Shown: positions 1 through 9,702, counted from the stretch's first letter. The stretch is DNA of 15,879 nucleotides from an uncultured Collinsella sp. (GCA_900550595.1 URTB01000015.1:1-15879), one strand, 5' to 3'. Program-made: numbers and translations. Notes: generated from the letters alone by a model not told the origin.

Positions 1-1116
<1,116 letters not shown>

Positions 1117-1171
1117 GGGGGCGGGCCTGACCGCTGTGAATTTCGCGTGCTCATCCTCATGGCCTCCTGAC

Positions 1172-1209
1172 CAAGGCGCCCGGCGAGTATGTGCTCGCCG
1201 GACGCCTTG
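1172..1209. repeat. GC-rich hairpin before the sensor operon
   Basis: Sixteen-base arms at 1172-1187 and 1194-1209 pair with one C-A mismatch around the loop TATGTG. No T-run follows on either strand. It sits between the GH1 palindrome and the start of the 7TM sensor gene, so it may act as a factor-assisted terminator or as a leader structure. The rest of 1117-1260 shows no gene that I recognise. Confidence 0.5.
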
Positions 1210-1260
1210 CCGTCTGCGGATTTTGGGACATGCGGCCCGCTTTTTCGACCCATCTGTCGG

Positions 1261-1266
1261 TACACT
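1261..1266 (+). promoter_or_regulatory. Possible -10 box of the sensor operon
   Basis: TACACT lies 9 bases before the ATG at 1276 and resembles a sigma-70 -10 element. Transcription would then begin around 1273, giving an almost leaderless mRNA. No convincing -35 box is seen at 16-18 bp upstream (the closest T-rich stretch is 1240-1246). Tentative. Confidence 0.3.
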
Positions 1267-1275
1267 AAAGGCACT

Positions 1276-3159
1276 ATGGGTACCCGCGAGCGACATATCG
1301 GCCACGCGGCCGCCCGGACCGCGCCGGTTGCGGATCCCAGGGGCGGCAGGCTGTTCGCCATGCCGCGATTCCTAGTTGGTATAACGCACCGTGCATATCG
1401 CCACCGCGTCTTTGCTGTCGCCGGTGTCACCACCGCGCTGTTCCTTATACTTTTGGCAGTCTTGCCGGCGTTGTTCGCCTCCGATTCCAAGCTTTCCAAT
1501 GCCGTGCCCGCCTATAGCAAGGTGTCCGAAGAGGTCGTGGATGCGCTCGTCCACTCGAGCTCTCTCCCGCTGCTTGTCGCCGCAATTATATTTTCAATCT
1601 GGGGCGTGTCGGTCTATCTGCGCTGTTTGGACTATGTGTTGCGCCGCCGCCTTGTTGCCATCGCCACCATCTGCGCCCTGTGGATGATCGAAGTCATTCT
1701 CAAGTACAAGTCGTTCGCGCCGTTCTATGCCACCGTGCTGTGGTACCTGTACTACGTGCCCATGACGCTCATTCCGCTGCTCTATCAGCTGTGTGGTCTG
1801 CGCCTTGCGGGCCTGGAGCAACACCGCCTGGGTCGCCGCTACTGCGCTGCGCTGTGGATTGCGGCCATCCTGCTTATCGGATTTGTGCTCACCAACGATT
1901 TTCATCAGCAGGTCTTCCGCTTTGACCGTACAAGCGACACCTGGAGTAACGATTACACGTACGGCTGGGGTTATTTTGTCGTTCTCGTGTGGACGGTCTT
2001 CGACTTCGTGGCCTTTTTTATCCTGGTTGGTCGGTCCTCGTCCTTTCGCATCCAGCGTTTCTCGGGCACGGCGGCGCTCGTGCTGCTGGGCGGCGCATTC
2101 TTTGCCGTCTCGTATGCTCTGCGCGTGCCCTGGGCATGGAGGCTCAACTTTTCGCTCGTCTATTGCGTCCTGTGCGTGGTGGCGATGGAAATCTGTCTCG
2201 ATTGCGGTGTCATTCCGTCGTATCACGACATAGCCGGCATCTTCGACACCTTGCCGCTCGACCTCAAAGTTCTAACGCGCGACCTGCAGGAGGTCTATGC
2301 CACGCCGGTGTCAAAGCCAATGCCGGTAGGCGTGCGCGAGGAGTTGCGGACCCAGGAGCACGGCCGCGCCCATGCCTTTGCCGTGGCGTCCGATCCCAAT
2401 GTGATGTACCGTGCCTTTCCGCTGCTGGGCGGATCGGCCCTGCTTGCCCAAGACGTGTCGGAGCTCAACGAGCTTAACCGTGAACTGGCACATCGTCGCA
2501 TGGAGCTGCAGCGTCAAAACGAGCTGCTCACCGCCGACTACGACCTTAAGACGCATTTGGCAGATCAAGAGGCAGAGACCTTGCTTGCCCAAGACGTGGA
2601 CCAAGCACTTGCCCGCGCGCTCGAAGGGATGTACGACCTGCTGAGCTCGCTGCCGTCGTTGACCGACGAAGCGTCTTCGCACGAGCGTTACCGCATGCTG
2701 CAGCGCGCCAAGATGCTCGTCGCCTATTGCAAGCGCAAGGGGTCGCTCACGTTGGCACAGCACGGGGAGAGCGGTTTTGATCGCGATCGCATTCAGCTCA
2801 TCGCCAACGAGCTCGCAAGCGACCTGCGCACCATCGATATCGATTGCGCCTCGATTATCGCCATACGGCGCCCGTTGCACGCCAGTACGGTAAGCGCCCT
2901 GTACGACTGCGTGTATGACTTTGCGTTTTTTGCCTACGCCACCGACCATCCGGCGCTTATGTATCACTTGGGCGACCATGACCGATGCAGTGTCGAGCTG
3001 CGCGCCACGCTTTTTTCCAACGATGATGAAGATCTTTCGCAGACGCCCGCTGCGCAAGAGCTCGAAGGCGCTCTGCAAGGGCGAAACGTGGCATACCGCC
3101 TTGAGGGCGAGCCCGGTCAGCTGCGCATGATCGTCTTGATGCCGAGGGCGGGTGAGTGA
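1276..3159 (+). CDS. 7TM sensor with degenerate kinase-like C-terminus
   Basis: Translated from ATG 1276 it has 627 residues. Residues about 45-310 hold roughly seven membrane helices with the signature LTNDFHQQVFRF followed by YTYGWGYFVV, typical of the N-terminal 7TM region of histidine kinases. A probable coiled coil follows (about 395-450), then a helical region where an H-box and ATPase would be expected. Neither is recognisable: the dimerisation-like helix ALEGMYDLLSSLP has no HD motif, and the N-box position reads YDCVYDFAFFAYAT without the catalytic Asn. It is therefore probably a non-catalytic ligand sensor working with the next gene, with which it overlaps or abuts. The start is uncertain: ATG 1276 has AAAGG just upstream, ATG 1360 gives 599 residues and keeps all membrane helices; an in-frame ATG at 1189 lies inside a hairpin loop and is unlikely. 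Confidence 0.75.
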   Translation: MGTRERHIGHAAARTAPVADPRGGRLFAMPRFLVGITHRAYRHRVFAVAGVTTALFLILLAVLPALFASDSKLSNAVPAYSKVSEEVVDALVHSSSLPLLVAAIIFSIWGVSVYLRCLDYVLRRRLVAIATICALWMIEVILKYKSFAPFYATVLWYLYYVPMTLIPLLYQLCGLRLAGLEQHRLGRRYCAALWIAAILLIGFVLTNDFHQQVFRFDRTSDTWSNDYTYGWGYFVVLVWTVFDFVAFFILVGRSSSFRIQRFSGTAALVLLGGAFFAVSYALRVPWAWRLNFSLVYCVLCVVAMEICLDCGVIPSYHDIAGIFDTLPLDLKVLTRDLQEVYATPVSKPMPVGVREELRTQEHGRAHAFAVASDPNVMYRAFPLLGGSALLAQDVSELNELNRELAHRRMELQRQNELLTADYDLKTHLADQEAETLLAQDVDQALARALEGMYDLLSSLPSLTDEASSHERYRMLQRAKMLVAYCKRKGSLTLAQHGESGFDRDRIQLIANELASDLRTIDIDCASIIAIRRPLHASTVSALYDCVYDFAFFAYATDHPALMYHLGDHDRCSVELRATLFSNDDEDLSQTPAAQELEGALQGRNVAYRLEGEPGQLRMIVLMPRAGE

Positions 3160-3161
3160 CG

Positions 3162-4655
3162 ATGCAGATTTCGCTCATCCTTCCCCAAATCGTTGCGCTC
3201 GATGTTGTCTTTGCCCTGGCTGCGTGCCTGCAGACGATTCACGTCCCGCTCATCGCATCGCGCCGCTCGTCCTATAACCGTAATGTGATTTGCGTCTACG
3301 AGGCGAGCCTTGTGCTTCACCTGATGATTTCGGCGCTCATCTTATTCGCGTCGTCTGGCTCGTATTTGGTGGCACCGCTTGACGTTTGCGCCAGGGCAAT
3401 GGGCGGAGCGTTGTGGCTCAATGCCGCGATCTTTGCCTACGGCGTGGTACTTATGGTGCACTATCGTCGCCCCGTCATGCTGGTCGAGCTGCTGCTTGTT
3501 GTCGCCGTTACACCGCCGGTGGTTTTTGCCATGGGCTCGGCGTGGACCGTTGTCCTTATCGCAGAGGGAGCGTTCTTCCTGTTCCGTTCCATCGCGGCGC
3601 TCTTGATGGACGTCCGTAACCGCCAGGAGGATATCACCGCGTTCTCGACGATTGAAACCATCAACGTGATCCCCGTGGGCATCCTGTATCTGGACCCGAG
3701 GGGCCGTCCGCTGCTCATGAACCGCTGCATGCGCAAAAACCTCGTAGAGCTCCATATGCCCACCGACCTGGGCGATATGAGCAGTACGTGGAACGACCTT
3801 CGCAAACTCAGCATGCAAATGCCCGAAAGCAGTAGGAATCGTGTGCGGATTAACTTGGACCGTTTTGGTGAGGCTCGCGCGGTGGTCGAGATTTCTCCCG
3901 CCGAGATTCGCCTATTTGTGCACGACGAAGTTATGGTTTCGGGCCGCCTCTTTGAGCGCATTATTGGACTGGATGTGACGGAGTATGCGCATGCCCACGA
4001 CCGCCTGGCGCAAGCCAATCACCTGCTTGAGCTTGCGGGCAAAGAACTCCAGACCCAGATCGAAGAAGTCAAAAAAGTTGCCGACAATGCGGCCTACCTA
4101 CGTATGCGCGCCCGCGTTCACGATGTGATCGGGCAGCGCCTGTCCATTCTTCATCGCTATTTGGAGGAGGGGCGTCTGGACGATGAGTCGCTCGAGCAGA
4201 TTGACCCGTTGCTACGCTCAATTGCCGCCGATTTGCGCAGTGGCGGTGCCAGCGAGCCTGCAGAGCAGCTGGGTGATATCGTCCATGCTTTTGGCCTGGT
4301 GAGTGTGCAGATCGATGTCGAGGGTGTGCTGCCTGAGGACGCGCGTGTCGCCGCCGCATTTTTGCAGATTATCCGCGAGGCCTCGACCAATGCCACCAAG
4401 CATGCACAGGCGCATCGGGTCCACGTGCGCCTGTGGCAGGAGGGGACGGATGTTGGCACCGTCGCGCACATGACGATTTCTAACGACGGGTCCCCGGCCC
4501 CCGTATCGTATCGCGAGGGAACGGGTATCCCAGGTATGAGGCATGTCGCACAAGGTCTGGGTGGCAGCCTAGAGGTCCACGCCGCCCCGCCCTTTACGCT
4601 TGCGGTGTCCATTCCGCTTAACGCCAACGACACGCCCCAAAGGAGAAGCTCATGA
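3162..4655 (+). CDS. Membrane PAS sensor histidine kinase, HisKA_3 type
   Basis: 497 residues. Five or six membrane helices occupy about residues 5-148, a PAS-like domain about 163-275, a linker coiled coil about 276-312, then a HisKA_3 H-box RARVHDVIGQRLS with phospho-acceptor His320. The HATPase has an N-box REASTNATKHA (Asn410) and a G-box GTGIPGMRHVAQGLGG (about 453-468), so it should be active. It autophosphorylates and passes phosphate to the regulator encoded next. GGTGAG lies 5 nt before ATG 3162, inside the end of the preceding gene; a GTG at 3156 overlapping the upstream TGA is the alternative start. Coupling on both sides (ATGA overlap with the regulator) indicates one operon and equal expression. 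The signal is unknown. Confidence 0.88.
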   Translation: MQISLILPQIVALDVVFALAACLQTIHVPLIASRRSSYNRNVICVYEASLVLHLMISALILFASSGSYLVAPLDVCARAMGGALWLNAAIFAYGVVLMVHYRRPVMLVELLLVVAVTPPVVFAMGSAWTVVLIAEGAFFLFRSIAALLMDVRNRQEDITAFSTIETINVIPVGILYLDPRGRPLLMNRCMRKNLVELHMPTDLGDMSSTWNDLRKLSMQMPESSRNRVRINLDRFGEARAVVEISPAEIRLFVHDEVMVSGRLFERIIGLDVTEYAHAHDRLAQANHLLELAGKELQTQIEEVKKVADNAAYLRMRARVHDVIGQRLSILHRYLEEGRLDDESLEQIDPLLRSIAADLRSGGASEPAEQLGDIVHAFGLVSVQIDVEGVLPEDARVAAAFLQIIREASTNATKHAQAHRVHVRLWQEGTDVGTVAHMTISNDGSPAPVSYREGTGIPGMRHVAQGLGGSLEVHAAPPFTLAVSIPLNANDTPQRRSS

Positions 4656-5272
4656 TCCGCGTCCTTATAGTCGAAGACCAGGCCATCCTGCGCGAAAGCC
4701 TGGCGCGCTCCGTTGGCGACCAGCCCGATATGACCGTCGTCGCCGCGATCGCCGATGCCTCCGAGGCCTTGGGTGTCGCGCTCAAGGAGCGCCCTGACAT
4801 GATACTGATGGACGTGTGCACCGAACACGATTCAAACGGCATCGTGGCGGCGGCGCGCATCAAGGAGCAACTGCCCGAGTGTCGCATCATTATCATGACC
4901 GGCATGCCCGAGATCACCTTTGTCGATCAGGCCCGCGAGGCGGGCGTCGACAGCTTTGTGTACAAGAACGTCGGTATCGACGAGCTGTTCGCCGTGATGC
5001 GCTCTACGCTGGCGGGCTATTGCACGTTTCCCAAGCCGCCCGAGAGCATTTTTTCGGGTACGGCGGCACTCGACGATGTCGAGCTGTCGATTTTGCGCCT
5101 CGCCTGCGAGGGCAAGAGCCGCCGCGAGATCGCGGCCGAGCTGTTTATGAGTGAGGGCACCATCAAGCGCCGCATCTCGGAGATCCTGAGCAAGACCGGC
5201 TACGACAACATCATGCGTCTTGCCGTGCATGCGGTGACCGAAGGCAGCATCGTTCCCAACATGGAGCGCTAA
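4652..5272 (+). CDS. Response regulator, NarL/LuxR family
   Basis: 206 residues. Receiver domain at 1-120 with acidic pocket Glu8-Asp9, phospho-acceptor Asp54 (ILMDV), Thr83 and Lys105. The LuxR-type helix-turn-helix at about 137-200 (LACEGKSRREIAAELFMSEGTIKRRISEIL) binds DNA. The ATG overlaps the kinase TGA as ATGA, and AAAGGAG sits 6 nt before it. It is the output partner of the kinase just upstream. Its targets cannot be read from this window; self-regulation is common for the family. Nothing unusual in the key residues. Confidence 0.95.
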   Translation: MIRVLIVEDQAILRESLARSVGDQPDMTVVAAIADASEALGVALKERPDMILMDVCTEHDSNGIVAAARIKEQLPECRIIIMTGMPEITFVDQAREAGVDSFVYKNVGIDELFAVMRSTLAGYCTFPKPPESIFSGTAALDDVELSILRLACEGKSRREIAAELFMSEGTIKRRISEILSKTGYDNIMRLAVHAVTEGSIVPNMER

Positions 5273-5299
5273 CGCTCGTTGCGTATCGGCATAAAAACG

Positions 5300-5332
5300 A
5301 CGGGGCCGCAGGATCAACTCCTGCGGCCCCGT
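5300..5332 (-). terminator. Intrinsic terminator of the zinc-ribbon/lipoprotein operon
   Basis: A perfect 14-bp stem (ACGGGGCCGCAGGA with its complement) closes a 5-base loop. On the minus strand it is followed by CGTTTTTAT, the U-tract expected for the operon ending at 5382. It lies between converging genes, so it probably also stops transcription of the response regulator from the plus strand, where no U-tract is seen. Confidence 0.9.
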
Positions 5333-5381
5333 CTGGTGTGCGCGGATGTGTCCGCCAATCCGCGGCTGATGTTACGTGCCG

Positions 5382-6224
5382 TTACGCGATGGTTGCGGTG
5401 TAAGAGGCGACGTCCTCGTAGGAATCGGTCAGGTAGGCGTCGATGCCGATGGTCGTATTGACGAGGTCGTCAAGGCTGTCAAGCTCGCCGCTCGAGAACG
5501 TGAATTCCTCGGTGGCGTTGGTGCCGGGCATCAGGTGAGCCGAGAACCAGGGTTCCTTCATGGTGCCGTTGACGTTGGTCTTGCCGGAAGGAGCGTAGAA
5601 GGTCAGGTCCTTGTCGCTCTTGTTGGTGATGTTGACGACAAAGCCGATGTCGCCCCAGTCGTCCTTGAACTTCTCGGTGATGGTGATGGTGCACAGGTCG
5701 TCATCGGCGACGGTGACGGCGGGGGAGATTTCGATGCTCTGGACGTCGTCGTCTTCGACGGCCTCATCGATCTCTTCTTCCTTCTCGGCGTTCTCGCGAT
5801 CCTTCTTCACCGTACCGGACAGATCCTTGTCGGACTTCGTAAAGATAAGCTTGTCGCCTTCCACCTCCAGGACGAGCTTGTCGTCCTTGAGCTTCAGGTC
5901 GTGCGACTCATCTTCGGCGGTAATCGTTACGGTGGTGGCGTCCTTGGCCTCCCATTTCAGGTCGGCGACCTCAAGGAACATGTCGAGGACGCCCGTGCCG
6001 TCTTCGTCGAGGATCAGGATACAGTTGAGGCCCCACTCCTTGAGCATATCCATGTACTCATCGGTGAGCTCTTCGCCGTCCAAGGCTCCACCCGAGTACT
6101 GCCAGCTGCCGACGAAGTTGGCCTTGGGGTCTTTGCCGCCGCCGCTGCAGCCCGTCAGGGCAAAGGCGAGCGCCAAGATACATGTCAGGAATGCGAGCGC
6201 GGACTTTTTGAACGTTGTCTTCAT
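5382..6224 (-). CDS. Secreted lipoprotein, unknown function
   Basis: 280 residues from ATG 6224, chosen because AGGAGG lies 5 nt upstream; an in-frame ATG at 6239 would bury that ribosome site inside the gene. The signal peptide MKTTFKKSALAFLTC... ends in the lipobox LTGC, so the mature protein should be lipid-anchored outside the membrane. The N-terminal part (GSWQYSGGALDGEELTDEY, then beta-strand-rich sequence with ILDEDGTGVL) resembles lipocalin-like domains of small Actinomycetota and Firmicutes lipoproteins. A very acidic linker (KEEEIDEAVEDDD) leads to a second beta-rich domain resembling the DUF4352/Ig-like type. It is last in the zinc-ribbon operon, 80 bases after the SPFH gene. The ligand is unknown. 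Confidence 0.8.
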   Translation of the reverse strand: MKTTFKKSALAFLTCILALAFALTGCSGGGKDPKANFVGSWQYSGGALDGEELTDEYMDMLKEWGLNCILILDEDGTGVLDMFLEVADLKWEAKDATTVTITAEDESHDLKLKDDKLVLEVEGDKLIFTKSDKDLSGTVKKDRENAEKEEEIDEAVEDDDVQSIEISPAVTVADDDLCTITITEKFKDDWGDIGFVVNITNKSDKDLTFYAPSGKTNVNGTMKEPWFSAHLMPGTNATEEFTFSSGELDSLDDLVNTTIGIDAYLTDSYEDVASYTATIA

Positions 6225-6263
6225 GGTGTCCTCCTTCATCGAACGAAACCCATAGAAGCAAAT

Positions 6264-6285
6264 GCGGGGGTGGCGGATCCCCCGC
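6264..6285 (-). promoter_or_regulatory. Hairpin between SPFH and lipoprotein genes
   Basis: GCGGGGG (6264-6270) pairs with CCCCCGC (6279-6285) over an 8-base loop. On the minus strand it is followed by ATTTGCTTCT, a poor U-tract, so it may act as a partial terminator that lowers lipoprotein transcription relative to the upstream genes, or simply as an RNA processing or stability structure. Confidence 0.4.
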
Positions 6286-6304
6286 CAATTACCAGATAGA
6301 GGGG

Positions 6305-7540
6305 TTAGGGCCTGGGCGTTCCGCAGTTGCTGCAGAACTTGCCGACGTTTTCGCTACCGCAATTGGGGCAGAACCACTTGGCCGGTGCCGGGGCGGGTGC
6401 GGGGCTGCCGCACTCGGAGCAGAACTTGCCGGTGTTGGTGGCGCCGCAGCTGCAGGTCCATGCGCCGGCCGCAGGTACGGCAGCGGGTGCCGGTGCGGGG
6501 GCGGGAGCCGGCTGCGGGGCAGCCTGCTGCTGTGCCTGACCGGCGGCGAACAGCTGGCTAGCGTTCATGCCGCCCATGCCACCTGCCATGCCCATGCCCA
6601 TAAAGCCTGCCATCGCGCCGTTGGGGTTGGCCGCTGCCGCGCGCATCGCGTCGCTCTGGGCGCTGGCGATGTTGGCGGCCGCCATGGTGGGATCGCGCAT
6701 GACTGCGGCCTTCTGCAGGTCCTTGATCATCTGCTCGTCTTCTTGCGAGGCGGCGATGGAGTTGACGCCAAAGCTCACGATCTCGACGCCACGTAGGTCG
6801 CGCCAGTCGGCCGAGAGGACCTCGTTGAGCGCGCGGGCGAGCTCGGTGGTGTGACCGGGGATGGCGCTGTAGCGAATGCCCATTTCCGAGATCTTGGCAA
6901 AGGCGGGCTGCAGAGCGGTGAGCAGCTCGGACTTAAGCTGGCTGTCGATCTTATCGCGCGTGTAGCTATCGGTCACGTTGCCGCACACGTTGGTGTAGAA
7001 CAGCAGCGGGTTGGTGATACGGTACGAATACTCGCCGTTGCAGCGAACGGAGATGTCGACGTCCAGGCCAATGATGTTATCGACCACGCGGAAAGGCACG
7101 GGCGAGGCGGTGCCGTACTTGTTACCGACGATCTCCTTGGTGTTGATGAAGTAGACGCGCTGGTCCTTGCCTGCGTCGCCGCCAAAGGTAAAGCGGCTGC
7201 CGATATTGGCGAACGTCTCCTTGATGGAGTCGCCCAGGTTGCCGCTAAAGACGCTCGGCTCGCTGCCGGTGTCAAAGACGAACTCGCCGGGCTCCAGCGC
7301 GACCTCGATGATCTTGCCGTTTTGCACCACGAGCATGCCCTGGCCGTCGTTGACGGCGATGACGGAGCCGTTTGAGATGACGTTGTCCTCGCCGCGCGTG
7401 TTGGAGCTGCGGCCGCCGGTGCGCTTGCTGCCCTTGCAGGCCAAGACGTCAGCGGGCATCGATTCGCAATAGATAAATTCCTTCCACTGGTCGGCCATGA
7501 CGCCGCCGGCAGCGCCCAATCCAGCTTTCAAGAGTCCCAT
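6305..7540 (-). CDS. SPFH-domain protein with two C-terminal zinc ribbons (YdjI-like)
   Basis: 411 residues. About residues 15-280 form the SPFH/virion-core-protein-like domain (DQWKEFIYCESMPADVLACKG ... VPFRVVDNIIGLDVDISVRCNGEYSYRITNPLLFY), as in Bacillus subtilis YdjI. Then comes a Met/Gly/Ala-rich helical stretch, a Pro-Ala linker, and two zinc ribbons: CSCGATNTGKFCSECG and CPNCGSENVGKFCSNCG. SPFH proteins build oligomeric scaffolds at membranes; no transmembrane helix is obvious, so attachment probably needs a partner such as the YdjG-like protein encoded just upstream. AAAGGAAG precedes the ATG. In Bacillus the related genes sit with pspA; none is seen here. Family assignment is good; the cellular role in this organism is inferred. 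Confidence 0.88.
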   Translation of the reverse strand: MGLLKAGLGAAGGVMADQWKEFIYCESMPADVLACKGSKRTGGRSSNTRGEDNVISNGSVIAVNDGQGMLVVQNGKIIEVALEPGEFVFDTGSEPSVFSGNLGDSIKETFANIGSRFTFGGDAGKDQRVYFINTKEIVGNKYGTASPVPFRVVDNIIGLDVDISVRCNGEYSYRITNPLLFYTNVCGNVTDSYTRDKIDSQLKSELLTALQPAFAKISEMGIRYSAIPGHTTELARALNEVLSADWRDLRGVEIVSFGVNSIAASQEDEQMIKDLQKAAVMRDPTMAAANIASAQSDAMRAAAANPNGAMAGFMGMGMAGGMGGMNASQLFAAGQAQQQAAPQPAPAPAPAPAAVPAAGAWTCSCGATNTGKFCSECGSPAPAPAPAKWFCPNCGSENVGKFCSNCGTPRP

Positions 7541-7588
7541 GGTGATCTTCCTTTCTCGTCAAAGGCCGGGTGGTATTGGTCAGAATGG

Positions 7589-8911
7589 CTAATCGTCCTT
7601 GTTGTCCTTCATGACAACGGTGGTCTCGGTGTGGCTGAAGGTGTCGTGCTTCTCGGTCAGGTCGAGCTCGCCGCAGTAGCAATCGGCGTGGGTGGCCTCG
7701 TTGGCCGTCTTGAGCTGGCCCACCAGCAGCACGTCTGCGATGATCACGATGATCAGCGGCGCGACGATGTTGATGAGGATGCCCTCGACATCGAAGGTGA
7801 GGTAGTCCGGATTGAAGGCGTTCTCTCCCATAAAGAGGATCTGGGAGAGGACAAACCCGATCGCAAAGAACAGCACCGAGGCGATGGCGAGCTTGGGCTT
7901 GGAGCAGGGGAGCTCGCCGACCATGCGACCGGTCTGGCCGTTCATGGCAAACAGGTAACTCTTGCCGTTCCACGAGGTGGAGAGCATCCACACGGGGAAC
8001 AGGGCGTAGTCGCTGTCTTCCCAGGTGTAGTCGAGCTGCTTGCTTTCAACCGTGGCGTCGTCATACTCGTCGACGACGGTCTCGCGCAGGGCCGAAATCG
8101 TACTTTCTTCCATACGACGCTCGGCGCGCGCCTTGCAGGTTTTGCAATCCTCGTCGTAGCGGTTGGCGATGTAGCCGGGCATATAAGCGACCGAGAACGG
8201 GCGCAGCGCGTCGTAGTCAAACGGCTCGATGGCGTCCATATGGCCGTCGGGCATCTTGGACGATCCGTCGACGGGCACGCGCTCAAACGAGATATTTCCC
8301 TTGCGGTAGGCATCGTAGTGGTCGGTGGTCGTGACGGTGCGGTCGGATTCTTCGGTTACGGTCTCGTTGGTCGCATCAAAGTACACTTCGCCGTCCACGC
8401 GGGCGCCGTAGAGCCAAAACGGCACGTAAACGCCTTGGACCTCGTCGATGTGGTTGCCGGTGGCAAAGCTCTTGGGCAGCAGGATTTTGCCCTTGTAGTG
8501 GTCTTTGAGCGCGGCCATGACATCGTCGCGCCCGAGCTTAAACGGAATCACCAGGTCGGGTGAGAAATCGCCCGAGAGCTGTCCGGGTGCCACGGCAGAG
8601 TTGCCGCAGTATGGGCAGGTGGTGACGGCGACGGTGCCGTCCGAGACCAGCTCGGCACCGCACGACGAGCAGATGTAGCCGGCGTTTTGAGCCAGCTCCT
8701 GCACGGCATCGTCGACAGCAGGTTTGGGAGCCGCGGCTGCGGCATCGGCTTTGGCATCGGCCTTGTCCTGGCGCTCGCGATAGAGGGCCTCGACTTCTTC
8801 GACTTCAAAGCGCGAGTCGCAGTAGTCGCAGACGAGCTTTTGCTCGGCACTGGCAAAGTGAAGGGGGCCGCCACACGCGGGGCACTGATAGTTGACGCTC
8901 TCGAAGGCCAT
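7589..8911 (-). CDS. Zinc-ribbon membrane protein (YdjG-like)
   Basis: 440 residues. Two N-terminal zinc ribbons: CPACGG...CDYCDS (about 10-32) and CSSCGAEL...CPYCGN (about 81-103), separated by an Ala/Lys-rich linker. A long beta-rich domain follows (IPFKLGRDDVMAAL, YVPFWLYGARVDGEVYFDA, ALFPVWMLSTSWNGKSYLFAMNGQTG), then two membrane helices (about 345-365 and 380-403). This order matches TFIIB-type zinc-ribbon proteins of the YdjG group, which partner SPFH and PspA proteins in Bacillus. An extra CKTCKARAERRM near residue 255 might add a metal ligand. AAAGGA precedes the ATG by 6 nt; the next gene follows after 48 bases. It probably anchors the SPFH protein to the membrane. Confidence 0.82.
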   Translation of the reverse strand: MAFESVNYQCPACGGPLHFASAEQKLVCDYCDSRFEVEEVEALYRERQDKADAKADAAAAAPKPAVDDAVQELAQNAGYICSSCGAELVSDGTVAVTTCPYCGNSAVAPGQLSGDFSPDLVIPFKLGRDDVMAALKDHYKGKILLPKSFATGNHIDEVQGVYVPFWLYGARVDGEVYFDATNETVTEESDRTVTTTDHYDAYRKGNISFERVPVDGSSKMPDGHMDAIEPFDYDALRPFSVAYMPGYIANRYDEDCKTCKARAERRMEESTISALRETVVDEYDDATVESKQLDYTWEDSDYALFPVWMLSTSWNGKSYLFAMNGQTGRMVGELPCSKPKLAIASVLFFAIGFVLSQILFMGENAFNPDYLTFDVEGILINIVAPLIIVIIADVLLVGQLKTANEATHADCYCGELDLTEKHDTFSHTETTVVMKDNKDD

Positions 8912-8935
8912 GATCGGTCCTTTCGCTGCCGGAGG

Positions 8936-9673
8936 CTATGCGCCGATGGCGCCGCCGCAGTATTCGCAGCGCCCGCTGGCATCGGGAATGGTGGTTGCAC
9001 CGCAGAAGGGGCAGGTGACCGCGGTCTTGGGGGCCTTGGCGGCCACGACGCTGTCGCGCGTCTCCTGGCGCAGCTGCACCAGCGCGTCGCGGACCTCGGT
9101 TGCTTGGCGCTTGGCCTCGCGGTATTCGATGGAACCGCGCTGATCGATGGTGGAGTCGTTCACGCGTAGGTTGATCTCGGTAAAGTACGGCGTGTTGACA
9201 TGGATGGTCAGATTGAAGTCGTAATCCAGGTCATAACGCGGCGGGTTGTAGCTCTCGCGTTCGCCGTCCTTGGTCTCGCGATAGATCTCGGTGCGATGCT
9301 CGTCGATATCCATGTCGCAGCCAAGTACCTGCGAGAACTCGATGATGTCGGGATTGGCGTCACGCCAGCGGCTCTGCGAAGTGATGATCAGCAGGCCCGC
9401 GTCTTCGTCGAGCATGATGTTGGTGCGCCCGGCAGAAAGCGTGCGCGTGGGGTTGAACGACGCCAGGCGCTCGGCATTGGCCTCTCGGTAGGCGAGCTGC
9501 TCACGGATATCGTTCGCGGTGCTGGAACGATATCCGCCAAAGAAGGGGGAGAGCTTGCCGACGCACTCTTTGCACAGGTAGCCTTCGTTGATCTTGGTCT
9601 TCCCCAAAAGCCCCAGCTCGGTACCGCAAATCGCGCACTCTTTCTTCTCGAACATCTTGTCAAAGAAGCCCAT
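8936..9673 (-). CDS. DUF4428 protein with N- and C-terminal zinc ribbons
   Basis: 245 residues. The N-terminus KKECAICGTELGLLGKTKINEGYLCKEC (Cys13, 16, 34, 37) is a DUF4428-type metal knuckle. The middle (NIMLDEDAGLLIITSQSRW...IIEFSQVLGCDMDIDE) is a beta-rich region usual in this family. The C-terminus CPFCGATTIPDASGRCEYCGG is a second zinc ribbon. No membrane helix. First gene of the minus-strand operon; GGGAGG lies 5 nt before the ATG, and the YdjG-like gene begins 24 bases after its end. Function unknown; the shared ribbons suggest the three products assemble together. Confidence 0.82.
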   Translation of the reverse strand: MGFFDKMFEKKECAICGTELGLLGKTKINEGYLCKECVGKLSPFFGGYRSSTANDIREQLAYREANAERLASFNPTRTLSAGRTNIMLDEDAGLLIITSQSRWRDANPDIIEFSQVLGCDMDIDEHRTEIYRETKDGERESYNPPRYDLDYDFNLTIHVNTPYFTEINLRVNDSTIDQRGSIEYREAKRQATEVRDALVQLRQETRDSVVAAKAPKTAVTCPFCGATTIPDASGRCEYCGGAIGA

Positions 9674-9702
9674 GGCTGCCTCCCATCAACAGGTAGCGTG
9701 TG

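Noticed and set aside
1189..1275. Longer start (ATG 1189) for the 7TM sensor gene
   Set aside because: The ATG lies in the loop of a 38-nt GC-rich hairpin, has no ribosome site, and the added residues are not like a membrane sensor N-terminus.
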